Assembly: GCA_031553705.1 (NCBI GenBank)
Contig: JAVBLD010000052.1
Span: forward strand, 1 to 38,823
Direction: 5' to 3'
DNA: 38,823 nt
Source of the DNA: JAVBLD01 sp031553705
GTDB lineage: Bacteria > Bacteroidota > Bacteroidia > Bacteroidales > Marinifilaceae
Both the position numbers and the translations under genes were made by a program. The stretch's first letter is position 1. Every line of letters starts with the position of its first letter. The notes beneath the pieces are model-generated. The model did no database searches. It had not been told where the DNA came from and was given only the letters and a program-made list of their open reading frames with translations. This document shows positions 17,285-25,263 of the stretch, in pieces.

Positions 17285-18181
17285 TTATACTAATTGTTTG
17301 ATCAGCGTTTTTCTGTCGCCATATAACAGATCGATAACCGGGACTTCGATCAGCGTGTAACATCCCGGTTTTTGCAACATGGCAGCACGGGCGGCTGAAA
17401 CCAGAATCTGGGCCGTCAGCGCTGGATTATTGATTCGCATGTTGAATTCAAACAGCTGATTTTGGGTCTTCCCGGACCCCCCTTTACGGGTCAGGTTTAC
17501 ACCATGTCCCATGTCCAGCAGTTCGTCTACATTCTGCACCTGTATCACATGGGTTTCATCATGGATAAAATAGGGATCGCTCTTTATTTTTTGTGCTGTT
17601 GCCTCGAAAGAGTAACCTTCGTGTAGTTCGATGTACACCATCCGGCGATGGATACCGGTGCCGATCGGAATGGTCATCGACAGGGCGGCTTTTACGCCTT
17701 CAATGGCCTTTACTGCTACCGTATGTCCCATACTCATTCCGGGACCGAAATTCGTATAGGTGATTCCTTTCGGAGCACAGGCCTCTAATAAGGCGCGGAC
17801 CACCGAATCGCTTCCGGGGTCCCACCCGGCGGCCATGATTGATACTTTGTTATGTTTTCGTGCTATTTCGCCCAACCGTTCATGCAAATCTGCAATCTGA
17901 GTGTGAATATCAAAACTATCTACCGTATTGACACCCATCGATAATGCTTTTGAGGCGTATGTTTCTACGCTCCGCGTGGGAGTGCATAAAAGTGCCACAT
18001 CGACATCTTTCAACTCCGACAAATCCGAGACTACCGGCCAATCTTTCAATTCGGGAGGTACGTTTTTGGCATCCCTGCGTACGATTCCTGCAATCTCAAA
18101 GTCGGGTGCCGCCTGAAGGGCGTCTAACACATACTTGCCGATATTCCCATAACCTACAATTGTTGCTCTGATTTTTCTCAT
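17285..18181 (-). CDS. ddh: meso-Diaminopimelate D-dehydrogenase
   Basis: This NADP-dependent enzyme (298 residues) reductively aminates L-2-amino-6-oxopimelate (tetrahydrodipicolinate) directly to meso-diaminopimelate, the one-step branch for lysine and peptidoglycan. The Rossmann start is RATIVGYGNIGKYVLDAL. Typical DAPDH segments are ADLHERLGEIARKHNKVSIMAAGWDPGSDSVVR and NFGPGMSMGHTVAVKAIEGVKAALS. The start at 18181 (MRKIRATIVGYG) is chosen because the upstream extension to 18232 crosses a hairpin palindrome and lacks similarity. It heads the ddh-tsaC-tsaB run, with a minus-strand -7 box about 65 bases upstream. Confidence 0.95.
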   Translation of the reverse strand: MRKIRATIVGYGNIGKYVLDALQAAPDFEIAGIVRRDAKNVPPELKDWPVVSDLSELKDVDVALLCTPTRSVETYASKALSMGVNTVDSFDIHTQIADLHERLGEIARKHNKVSIMAAGWDPGSDSVVRALLEACAPKGITYTNFGPGMSMGHTVAVKAIEGVKAALSMTIPIGTGIHRRMVYIELHEGYSFEATAQKIKSDPYFIHDETHVIQVQNVDELLDMGHGVNLTRKGGSGKTQNQLFEFNMRINNPALTAQILVSAARAAMLQKPGCYTLIEVPVIDLLYGDRKTLIKQLV

Positions 18182-18196
18182 TTGTGTATAATTTAT

Positions 18197-18210
18197 GCCA
18201 CATCTGTGGC
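18197..18210 (-). promoter_or_regulatory. Perfect hairpin palindrome in the ddh leader
   Basis: GCCACA TC TGTGGC is a six-base-pair stem with a two-base spacer, 16 bases upstream of the ddh start codon and downstream of its -7 box. It could be an operator half-site pair or an RNA stem near the ribosome-binding region. No binding protein is known. Confidence 0.4.
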
Positions 18211-18245
18211 GTTGAAACTTGATTTGATACAAATGCGCAGTACTA

Positions 18246-18253
18246 CAAATCTA
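18246..18253 (-). promoter_or_regulatory. Promoter -7 element for ddh-tsaC-tsaB
   Basis: CAAATCTA on the plus strand is TAGATTTG on the minus strand, an exact TANNTTTG. The expected -33 position carries only CTTTAAG, so the upstream box is weak. The leader would be about 55-60 bases. Confidence 0.55.
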
Positions 18254-18750
18254 ACCCGCTGCCCGACTTAAAGTCTTTTGATTTTATTGTTATCTTGATT
18301 CTTCCCTTTGTAAAGGATAGTAAAGATAAAATATGTGTTAGCTATTGTGTTTGACCTGACAAGCGATGGAGTAAAAAATTTTCCGGGCCAACATATCGCC
18401 CGACAGATCCGTTTTATTTTGCAAATAACGGAATAATTTATTACACCCACAAATCAAAATGCATTGTTGTTAATGCTGTGACTATTTTTTTTCAGAGTGT
18501 CATAAAATAAACACAGTCTGTTTTGTTTCTCGTTGAAAGATATACGATTTTATTTGTTTGGTATAAAGTGGATAGGGACATTAAAAATATAAGAAAAAGT
18601 ATAAAGGGGATTTCAGATATCTATCTCGACCTGTCGACGGAAGGGAAGCTCAATGAGTTGTCGAAATATCCGATCTATCATGCATTCCGGTAAATCACCT
18701 CCCATCTTTGCTGCCTAATGCAAAAAGCCACCCTTTTTGAATTCCCACTA
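18254..18750. other. Intergenic region between divergent ddh and sigma-factor genes
   Basis: It contains no convincing intact gene. The only coding-like stretch is the frame at 18511-18693 listed separately. A short AAAAAG/CTTTTT hairpin lies at 18722-18738, just before the sigma-factor promoter. The rest is AT-rich without recognisable structure. Confidence 0.5.
18511..18693 (+). pseudogene. Possible 3' remnant of an unidentified gene
   Basis: A frame opens after a stop at 18508-18510 and runs 60 codons to TAA at 18691 with no ATG. The second half reads like real protein (DRDIKNIRKSIKGISDIYLD, then LSTEGKLNELSKYPIYHAFR), with balanced charged and hydrophobic residues unlike the AT-rich filler around it. 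I do not recognise the family. It could be the tail of a decayed gene or chance. Confidence 0.3.
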
Positions 18751-18781
18751 TTTGCATTTTACCTTTATATGCCTATCTTTG
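18751..18781 (+). promoter_or_regulatory. Consensus promoter of the ECF sigma-factor gene
   Basis: TTTG (18751-18754), 19 bases, then TATCTTTG (18774-18781): both boxes match the Bacteroidota housekeeping consensus exactly with ideal spacing. Transcription should start near 18788, giving a leader of about 34 bases. The sigma factor therefore looks transcribed by the primary sigma factor rather than by itself. Confidence 0.8.
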
Positions 18782-18821
18782 TTAGGGGTTGTGGTGACCT
18801 CAAAAATAGACACGCGAAGGG

Positions 18822-19376
18822 ATGAAATCTACTCCAAAGCAAGAGCAGCTGGAAATGGTTCAATTGTATGACGCCTACTATCTGAAAATGATTTTGTGGG
18901 CGGACACGATCGTGCAGGATATGGATGTCGCTGAAGATATTGTACAGGAACTGTTTATCCAGATATGGGAAAAAGGACTCTACCGGGAACTGAAAAACCA
19001 ACACCTCCAATCCTATCTATACTCTGCGGTCCGTAATAAAGCGATCCGGATTCTGCAACAACAAAAAAAGATACGGTACATTCCCGATCTGTCCATCATA
19101 GAGAATGCCTGGGAAAATACTGAACACACACATGAAGAGATCGAAAAAAAGATTGAAGAAGAGCTCTCAAAATTATCTCCGAAAAGCAGAGAGATCCTCG
19201 AATGTGTGCACTTAAAAAACATGAAATACGCAGAGGTAGCAGACTATATGGGCATATCCGTCTCAACGGTTAAGACCTCGTTGGTACGGTGTATGAAAGC
19301 ACTGCGCAGCAAAATAAACGGAAATATTCTTTTAGGCTTCTTTTTTCTAAAAAAACTTTTCAAAGCAAAAAAATGA
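18822..19376 (+). CDS. ECF (sigma-70 family) RNA polymerase sigma factor
   Basis: This 184-residue extracytoplasmic-function sigma factor has region 2 at about 18-55 (YLKMILWADTIVQDMDVAEDIVQELFIQIWEK) and region 4 at about 115-162 (LSPKSREILECVHLKNMKYAEVADYMGISVSTVKTSLVRCMKALR). It has no extra domain. Such factors in Bacteroidota pair with a FecR-type anti-sigma factor and an STN-domain SusC. Both follow here, but 1.1 kb away, with an antisense gene and repeats between; usually sigma and FecR genes are adjacent. It is inferred to activate the SusC/SusD operon at 21.8 kb. The C-terminal tail (FFFLKKLFKAKK) is unusually hydrophobic and basic. Confidence 0.92.
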   Translation: MKSTPKQEQLEMVQLYDAYYLKMILWADTIVQDMDVAEDIVQELFIQIWEKGLYRELKNQHLQSYLYSAVRNKAIRILQQQKKIRYIPDLSIIENAWENTEHTHEEIEKKIEEELSKLSPKSREILECVHLKNMKYAEVADYMGISVSTVKTSLVRCMKALRSKINGNILLGFFFLKKLFKAKK

Positions 19377-19397
19377 TTTATAAACCTCAGAAATCCT

Positions 19398-19440
19398 GAT
19401 CCACAGAATTACACAGATTATATTCGGATTAACACAGATT
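19398..19440 (-). repeat. REP-like repeat, inverted copy
   Basis: The minus strand reads AATCTGTGTTAATCCG, an interruption of about nine bases, then TCTGTGTAATTCTGTGGATC. It is the reverse partner of the unit at 19540-19569, so the pair could form a long hairpin enclosing about 100 bases. Confidence 0.6.
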
Positions 19441-19539
19441 TAAAAAAAGTGATGAATGATAAACGATAAGTTATAAAACAGGTACGAGGAAAGATATTGA
19501 ACGATCTTGAGATTCCCGGAGATTGATTTTGGATGAATA

Positions 19540-19569
19540 AATCTGCGTTAATCCGTGTAATCCGTGGAC
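19540..19569 (+). repeat. REP-like repeat, direct copy
   Basis: This is AATCTGCGTTAATCCG followed by TGTAATCCGTGGAC. Similar words occur at 19398-19440 (inverted), 20356-20379 and, more degenerate, at 1979-2000. Confidence 0.6.
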
Positions 19570-19763
19570 TTAATTTGTGAATCAATTCAAAATTATTTTA
19601 TTGCCAGTCCCCTGTCCCTGTTTTATCCCTAATCCGTAATTCTATATAGCCATTCTGCAAAAACAATACAAAACATCAAGCAATGTTTAACTCATTGATT
19701 CGCACGGATGATACAAAAACAATAGTAATGTAATATCTCATCTATATGAATCGTACTGTTTTT

Positions 19764-20084
19764 TTACTTTTTTCTTATAATATCTTGTAGTATATGATAA
19801 AGCTGATTTGTTTTGTCGACGGCAAATCTTTCTTCTTTACCTGACTGCAATACGATTTTTAGACTAGTATCAACGATCCCGTAAAATTTGAAACCCGATA
19901 TAGTTGCAATTTCCGAGAAAGGTATTTCCAGAGATTTATCTGAAGGTTGCTGTTTGTGGGATACAAAAACCATTTTCGTTTTTAATACATATCCGACTCC
20001 ACCTACTGCAACGATCCTGTTCTTAAAATGGTTTATAACTTCTTTGTGTATAATCTCTTCTCCCCCAATCAGGATTTTCATCAA
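19764..20084 (-). CDS. Small GRAM/PH-like domain protein
   Basis: This 106-residue protein has no signal peptide. It looks like a stand-alone GRAM (PH-like) beta-sandwich: VGGVGYVLKTKMVFVSHKQ (strands beta1-2), SLEIPFSEIATISGFKFYG, TSLKIVLQSGKEERFAV, then the C-terminal helix TNQLYHILQDIIRKK. Such single-domain proteins occur in bacteria with mostly unknown roles. Two start codons are adjacent (20084 and 20081). It is antisense to, and between, the sigma-factor and FecR genes, which is an odd place and suggests a later insertion into that pair. No clear promoter was found. Confidence 0.65.
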   Translation of the reverse strand: MMKILIGGEEIIHKEVINHFKNRIVAVGGVGYVLKTKMVFVSHKQQPSDKSLEIPFSEIATISGFKFYGIVDTSLKIVLQSGKEERFAVDKTNQLYHILQDIIRKK

Positions 20085-20511
20085 GCATATTTTTAGTTAT
20101 TGATTGCATGGTTTTGACGTAAGATAAATAAAAGCTGATATCTGGATATAATGTCTAATATCATATCGGACTTATTTTATCTTAAAATCATTATTAAATA
20201 GGTGAAAAACTATAAAAACAGGTGTAAGGCTCAGGGAATAAGGGAAAGGTAAAGATTGTATGATTTTTGATTACCAATTAAGCGGCGGCAAATAACAGGC
20301 AACAGGTGGCAAGAGGCTTTTATAATGATTAATGGTTAATGATTGAAAATAACATAAATTTGTGTTCATCTGTGGATCGATTCGTAATTATATCGTGCTC
20401 CTCCCCCCCTCAAATGTTAAAATATTCTATTTGCCTAAAAATTCTCGGTTTTGCTGTCAACCGATTTTCGACCTTATGTATTCTATAGGTAGAACAAGCA
20501 TAAATATAATT
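20085..20511. other. Spacer upstream of fecR with repeat words and a possible promoter
   Basis: It contains a stretch (20285-20316, GGCAAATAACAGGCAACAGG region) that is the inverse of sequence at 15835-15870, a REP-like unit at 20356-20379, and an exact -7 box TAAATTTG at 20355-20362 overlapping that unit (weak -33). The open frame upstream of the FecR start has no family similarity. Confidence 0.5.
20356..20379 (+). repeat. REP-like repeat, third copy
   Basis: AAATTTGTGTTCATCTGTGG followed by ATCG is a diverged copy of the unit at 19540-19569. Its first bases coincide with the -7 box candidate, so the repeat may supply the fecR promoter. Confidence 0.45.
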
Positions 20512-21654
20512 ATGGATCAAGAAAAAATAGACATGAAATTGCTGGATTTTATCGCCGGCGGCCTGTCTCCTGAAAAGGAAGAAGAGATTGATGCATGGAT
20601 AAACGAAAGCAAAGAAAATACCCGATACTATGAGCAGATGCAAACAACCTATCTGCAACACCATTGGTTTTTTAGGAAAAAATTGGTCCGGAAACAAAAG
20701 ATGTATTTCTGGAATATTCCTGCAAAAAGGAGGCGCCTCCTCTATTATGCTATCTCCTCCGCAGCTTCCGTTCTATTTATCATCGGCCTGATTGCCACCT
20801 ATCCGTTATGGAATTCCGGAAAACGGAATATGTTACAATATACTTCGATGATTCAGCCCGGATCATCAAAAGCCGAGCTTTATTTGTCCTCGGGCAGGAA
20901 AATCTCTTTGGGAGAAGATTCTTTAAGGATCCGGGAAGAGGATAATATCGAAGTATCCGTCAATACACCGGGTGAAATCGACTACTCCGGAACCAAAGAT
21001 ACACTCAAACGCGAAATATTTCATCGACTGGTTGTCGAAAGAGGGGGAGAATACCAGTTGGTTTTAGCCGATAGTTCGGTCGTATGGCTGAATTCGGCAT
21101 CGGAGTTGGAGTTCCCGGTCGCCTTTACCGGTAACGAACGAAGGGTAAAGCTAAAGGGAGAGGCCTATTTTCGGGTAAAAGCCAATCCTGAATCTCCTTT
21201 TATAGTGGAAATAGACAAGCTTGTCGTAAAAGCAACCGGTACGGAGTTTAATATCAACACCCATTGGAACAACATTGTCGAAACAGTACTGGTAAAAGGG
21301 AAAGTAAACGTAAGAAAAGGTGCCGAGGAGATTGATTTAAAACCTTCGCAAAAGGCGGTCTATGATAAGCTGAATGGCAATATGTATATGGAGAATGTGA
21401 ACGTGGAAAAATACATTGCCTGGAGAAACGGAGATTTTATCTTTGAAGGGGAACCCTTAGGTGAAATTATGGATAAACTTTCATTGTGGTATGATTTCGA
21501 CGTATTTTTCACAAATCCGGCTTTGAGAAACATCAGACTATCCGGCGATATGAAAAGATATGACAAAATCACATACCTGCTCTTCTATTTTGAAGAGAGT
21601 ACCGATTTGAAGTTTGATGTAAAAGAAAAAATAATTACAGTAAGAATGAAATAG
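20512..21654 (+). CDS. FecR-family anti-sigma factor
   Basis: This 380-residue inner-membrane regulator should hold the ECF sigma factor until the STN domain of the cognate SusC signals ligand transport. It has a cytoplasmic N-terminus (1-75, MDQEKIDMKLLDFIAGGLSPEKEEEIDAWI), a membrane helix at about 78-100, a periplasmic FecR domain at about 165-275 (VVERGGEYQLVLADSSVVWLNSASELEFP, VKLKGEAYFRVKANPESPFIV), and a C-terminal DUF4974 secretin-like domain (FEGEPLGEIMDKLSLWYDFDV). The start at 20512 is chosen because the upstream frame (to 20362) has no homology. It is followed 176 bases later by the STN-containing SusC. Confidence 0.93.
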   Translation: MDQEKIDMKLLDFIAGGLSPEKEEEIDAWINESKENTRYYEQMQTTYLQHHWFFRKKLVRKQKMYFWNIPAKRRRLLYYAISSAASVLFIIGLIATYPLWNSGKRNMLQYTSMIQPGSSKAELYLSSGRKISLGEDSLRIREEDNIEVSVNTPGEIDYSGTKDTLKREIFHRLVVERGGEYQLVLADSSVVWLNSASELEFPVAFTGNERRVKLKGEAYFRVKANPESPFIVEIDKLVVKATGTEFNINTHWNNIVETVLVKGKVNVRKGAEEIDLKPSQKAVYDKLNGNMYMENVNVEKYIAWRNGDFIFEGEPLGEIMDKLSLWYDFDVFFTNPALRNIRLSGDMKRYDKITYLLFYFEESTDLKFDVKEKIITVRMK

Positions 21655-21747
21655 ACACAACGTGTAAGTGCATAGTAGCATTTAATAGTAAACATAAAAA
21701 AGAATCACAAAAAACATTTAGAGAGCAATCATCAGAAAAACAAAGAA

Positions 21748-21777
21748 AAACGGAAAGATCTGCCAATCCTTCCGTTT
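21748..21777 (+). terminator. Strong stem-loop between fecR and SusC (attenuator or terminator)
   Basis: AAACGGAA-A-GAT (21748-21759), loop CTGCCA, then ATC-C-TTCCGTTT (21766-21777): 11 base pairs with a single A/C mismatch, ending in TTT. It stands 94 bases after the fecR stop and 54 before the SusC start. It may end fecR transcripts or attenuate the downstream operon. Confidence 0.6.
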
Positions 21778-21784
21778 AGAGTTC

Positions 21785-21802
21785 GACTTTAATAGTAAAG
21801 TC
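21785..21802 (+). promoter_or_regulatory. Second stem-loop in the SusC leader
   Basis: GACTTTA-ATAG-TAAAGTC is a perfect seven-base-pair hairpin, seven bases after the preceding stem-loop and 28 bases before the SusC start codon, close enough to influence translation initiation. Confidence 0.5.
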
Positions 21803-21830
21803 AGATTATTAAAATCCTAATTACAAATGT

Positions 21831-24800
21831 ATGAAAAAAAAGGAAGATCGTAAAGAAAAACCATCTTCAAATCAACGAATTTTTAAGATTATGAAGATCA
21901 CTCTATTTCTTTTACTTGCCTTCATGATCCAAGTCAAAGGAAATGTTTATTCCCAAAACCAAATGGTTAGTTTAAGTTTAAAGAACTGTACCGTAATGGA
22001 GCTACTCAAAGAAATCAGGAAGCAGACAGGTGTTCGTTTTATGTACAAAAGCGACTATGTCAAATCCATTGATCCTTTTGATGTAGATGTAAAGGACAAA
22101 AAGTTGGAAACATTGATGGACGAAGTTTTTGCAGGGACAGATATTCAATGTCTGTATCACGAAGATGTTATCGTATTAGTGAAACGCTCGGCTGTTCCGC
22201 AAAGCGGCAAACAAGAGAGAACCATACGGGGAAAGGTTATTGATAAAAAAGGGGAGCCCATGTCTTTTGCTTCTGTTATAATAAAAGGGACAACAACAGG
22301 GGTTTCCACAGATGCGGACGGTAACTTCACCATCGCTTTACCCGAAAGGAAAGAAGTGACATTGGAGTTCCGTTTTATCGGAATGGAGACAAAAGAGTTA
22401 AAATTAAGCGACATCAAAGACGCTGAAGTGCTGGCAGGCAAAAAGGAGATCACCATCACATTAGTCGAATCGGTAGAGAGTCTGGATGATGTGGTCGTTA
22501 CCGGATATGCAAACGTAAGAAAAGAATCCTTTACCGGTAATGCTGTCCGGGTGAAGGGGGAAGACATTCTGAAAGTAAGCAACCGGAATGTGATCTCCGC
22601 TCTCCAGGTTTTTGACCCTTCTTTCCGGATTATGACCAATAACGCGATGGGATCGAACCCGAACGCAATTCCGGAATTTTATATCCGGGGACACTCCGGC
22701 ATCGGTATCCGCGCATTGGATGCCACAGATGTAAGTGAAGCAAGACTTAAGGGTAACTCCAACCTTCCGATTTTTATTGTGGACGGAATCGACGTAAGCG
22801 TGGAAGAAGTATATGACATGGATCCGAACAGATTGCATAGCGTTACGATCCTGAAAGATGCCGCCGCTACGGCAGTATATGGTTCCCGCGCCTCGAACGG
22901 AGTGATTGTCATCGAAACGGTGGCTCCGAAAGCCGGTAAATTCAATTTCTCTTATAACCTCACCGGAAGTATTACGGCTCCTGACCTGAGCAGTTACGAC
23001 TATTTCAATGCGGCTGAAAAATTAAAAGTAGAGGAGTTAAGCGGTTATTATGAATTGAATTCGGAAATTCAATCGCAAAGGGTCCGGGCGGCTTACCTCG
23101 AATGGCTCAAAAAATCAAGTGCCATAGCCAAAGGTGTCGATACTTACTGGCTAAGTCAACCGTTAAGAGTGGGATATAACCACAAGCACAGCCTCGCTAT
23201 CGATGGAGGAAACGACAATATCCGGTATGGCATCAACTTCGGCTACGACAACCAGAAGGGGGTAATGAAGAAAGACTACCGGGATCGTTTAAGCGCCTCG
23301 ATGCGGATCGACTACAGGATTGATAATCTGTCGATTATCAATCGGGTGATGTTTAACAAAGTTTCCACAAAAGACTCTCCTTTCGGCTCCTTTTCCAGTT
23401 TTGTCGGCCAATTGCCGTATAATGAACTGAAAGATGCTTTCGGAAACTATATTTTCCAATTTCCGGTATGGCATTCCGGCTCACCCTATGTAAACCCGAT
23501 GTATGAAGGGACGGAAACCCAGAATTACAGCAAAGGCAGCTCGGAGCAGTTCTCCGATAATTTGAATATCGACTGGTATATCAAAGACTATCTGAGCCTG
23601 AAAGTACAGATGGGGCTTTCCCATACAATAGATGAAGCCAAGCGTTTTACCGATCCCAAATCAGGAACTTATACTCATGAAGACCTGATAAGAGGAGATC
23701 TTTATACAACGGAAGGCAAACAATTCAGTTGGTCAACCAATGCCCAACTGATCTATAATCAGGCCATCGAAAAAAATTATATCAGTGTCGCGCTCGGTGT
23801 GGAAGTCAGGGAGAATCAGATAAATTCCAGTACAATTCATTACAGAGGCTTCCCGTCCGGCGAACTGAGTGCGATCATGTATGCCCAGGAAATCGTAGGC
23901 AAACCTTCCGAGGTGGATAACCATACCCGGGATGCAGGCGCCTTCCTGCGCCTGAACTACTCATACAACGACATCTACCTTATGGATGGCTCTGTCCGTT
24001 TTGACGGTTCGTCGGAATTCGGATCGGATAAAAAGTACGCTCCCTTCTGGTCGGCCGGTTTCGGATTGAATATCCATAACTACGCATTTTTAAAGAATAA
24101 CTCTTTCTTGACTCAATTAAAGCTGACAGCGACCTTCGGACAAACCGGAAAATTGAATTTTGAACCGTATGCGGCGAAAGACATTTATGAAATATTTCCG
24201 GAAAGCTGGTATGCCACCGGTATGGGTGTAAGACTAAAAGCATTGGGTAACCCGGGATTGACATGGGAGATAAAAGACAGCTACGATCTTAAAGCCGAAC
24301 TCTCGATAAAGGACGGGTTGTTATACGCGAAAGCGGCCTATTACAATGGCATCACCAATAATATGGTTACCGAAATCACCCTTCCTTCCTCTTTCGGCTT
24401 CAATAAATATTACGATAACCTGGGCGAGATCAAAAATGTCGGTTATGAATTGGAACTGCGATCCAATCTGATCAATAAGCATGATCTTTTCTTGAGCCTG
24501 TACGGCAATATGGCCCATAATAAAAATAAAATCCTTAAAATTTCCAATTCATTGAAAGAATACAACGACCGGGTGGACGCTTACTATGAAGGATACTCAC
24601 AATGGACCGGTTATCAGGAAAAGTGGGCAAAACCTTTTACCAAATACGAAGAGGGAGGCTCTACGACTTCAATATTCGGTATGAAATCATTAGGCATCGA
24701 TCCGGCCAGCGGACAAGAGGTATTTGTCCGCAGGGATGGAACGATAACCTACGAATGGGAAGCTTCCGAACAGCAGATTTTAGGAAATTCGATGCCTAAG

Positions 24801-25250
24801 CTCCAGGGATCATTCGGCATGAACTTCCAGTGGAAGTCGTTAAACCTGTTTATGAGCTTTATGTACGAATGGGGAGGACAGGTATATAACAGTACCTACC
24901 CCAGCCGGGTAGAAAGTGTGGATTTTTACAATTATAACGCCGACAGGCGGGTATTAACCGATCGCTGGATAAAGATCGGGGATATCGCTCCACTGAAGGA
25001 CATCGCTGACCGTAAAAACTATTCCCGTCCGACTTCTCGTTTTGTACAGGACAACAACTGGCTGAGGTTCAATTCAATGAGCATTGCCTGGAATTTCAGG
25101 GACGGATGGGTGGAACGGCTCAACTTAAGCCTGGTAAAGCTGCAATTCAGTATGAATGAAGTGGCCCACTGGTCGTCGGTAAAACAGGAACGGGGAACCG
25201 ATTATCCTTTTGCCAGGACATTTGACTTTACGTTAGGGGTTAATTTTTAA
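21831..25250 (+). CDS. SusC-family TonB-dependent transducer with STN domain
   Basis: This 1139-residue outer-membrane transporter also signals. After a signal peptide following a charged lead (MKITLFLLLAFMIQVKGNVYSQ at 21-42) comes an STN domain (about 45-118, MVSLSLKNCTVMELLKEIRK, LETLMDEVFAGTDIQCLY). A carboxypeptidase-regulatory-like domain (130-213) follows, then the plug (DDVVVTGYANVRKESFTGNAV; LPIFIVDGID; TILKDAAATAVYGSRASNGVIVIE) and the barrel, ending FDFTLGVNF. The STN domain is the part that contacts FecR in the periplasm. It heads SusC-SusD-DUF4843-PKD-like with gaps of 13, 21 and 6-24 bases, clearly one operon. The ligand is unknown, and no glycoside hydrolase is nearby. Confidence 0.95.
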   Translation: MKKKEDRKEKPSSNQRIFKIMKITLFLLLAFMIQVKGNVYSQNQMVSLSLKNCTVMELLKEIRKQTGVRFMYKSDYVKSIDPFDVDVKDKKLETLMDEVFAGTDIQCLYHEDVIVLVKRSAVPQSGKQERTIRGKVIDKKGEPMSFASVIIKGTTTGVSTDADGNFTIALPERKEVTLEFRFIGMETKELKLSDIKDAEVLAGKKEITITLVESVESLDDVVVTGYANVRKESFTGNAVRVKGEDILKVSNRNVISALQVFDPSFRIMTNNAMGSNPNAIPEFYIRGHSGIGIRALDATDVSEARLKGNSNLPIFIVDGIDVSVEEVYDMDPNRLHSVTILKDAAATAVYGSRASNGVIVIETVAPKAGKFNFSYNLTGSITAPDLSSYDYFNAAEKLKVEELSGYYELNSEIQSQRVRAAYLEWLKKSSAIAKGVDTYWLSQPLRVGYNHKHSLAIDGGNDNIRYGINFGYDNQKGVMKKDYRDRLSASMRIDYRIDNLSIINRVMFNKVSTKDSPFGSFSSFVGQLPYNELKDAFGNYIFQFPVWHSGSPYVNPMYEGTETQNYSKGSSEQFSDNLNIDWYIKDYLSLKVQMGLSHTIDEAKRFTDPKSGTYTHEDLIRGDLYTTEGKQFSWSTNAQLIYNQAIEKNYISVALGVEVRENQINSSTIHYRGFPSGELSAIMYAQEIVGKPSEVDNHTRDAGAFLRLNYSYNDIYLMDGSVRFDGSSEFGSDKKYAPFWSAGFGLNIHNYAFLKNNSFLTQLKLTATFGQTGKLNFEPYAAKDIYEIFPESWYATGMGVRLKALGNPGLTWEIKDSYDLKAELSIKDGLLYAKAAYYNGITNNMVTEITLPSSFGFNKYYDNLGEIKNVGYELELRSNLINKHDLFLSLYGNMAHNKNKILKISNSLKEYNDRVDAYYEGYSQWTGYQEKWAKPFTKYEEGGSTTSIFGMKSLGIDPASGQEVFVRRDGTITYEWEASEQQILGNSMPKLQGSFGMNFQWKSLNLFMSFMYEWGGQVYNSTYPSRVESVDFYNYNADRRVLTDRWIKIGDIAPLKDIADRKNYSRPTSRFVQDNNWLRFNSMSIAWNFRDGWVERLNLSLVKLQFSMNEVAHWSSVKQERGTDYPFARTFDFTLGVNF

Positions 25251-25263
25251 TGAAATTTGAGAT

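Larger units (their letters stand above)
19377..19763. other. Gene-free spacer between sigma factor and GRAM-like gene
   Basis: This holds two REP-like units in inverted orientation (19398-19440 and 19540-19569) and a filler-like stretch at 19600-19640 (CCCTGTCCCTG, AATCCGTAATTC). No open frame of interest was found on either strand. Confidence 0.6.

Noticed and set aside
18268..18450. Short minus-strand open frame upstream of ddh
   Set aside because: It has 60 codons with no motif or signal peptide, begins in low-complexity AT-rich DNA, and runs across the -33 region of the ddh promoter.
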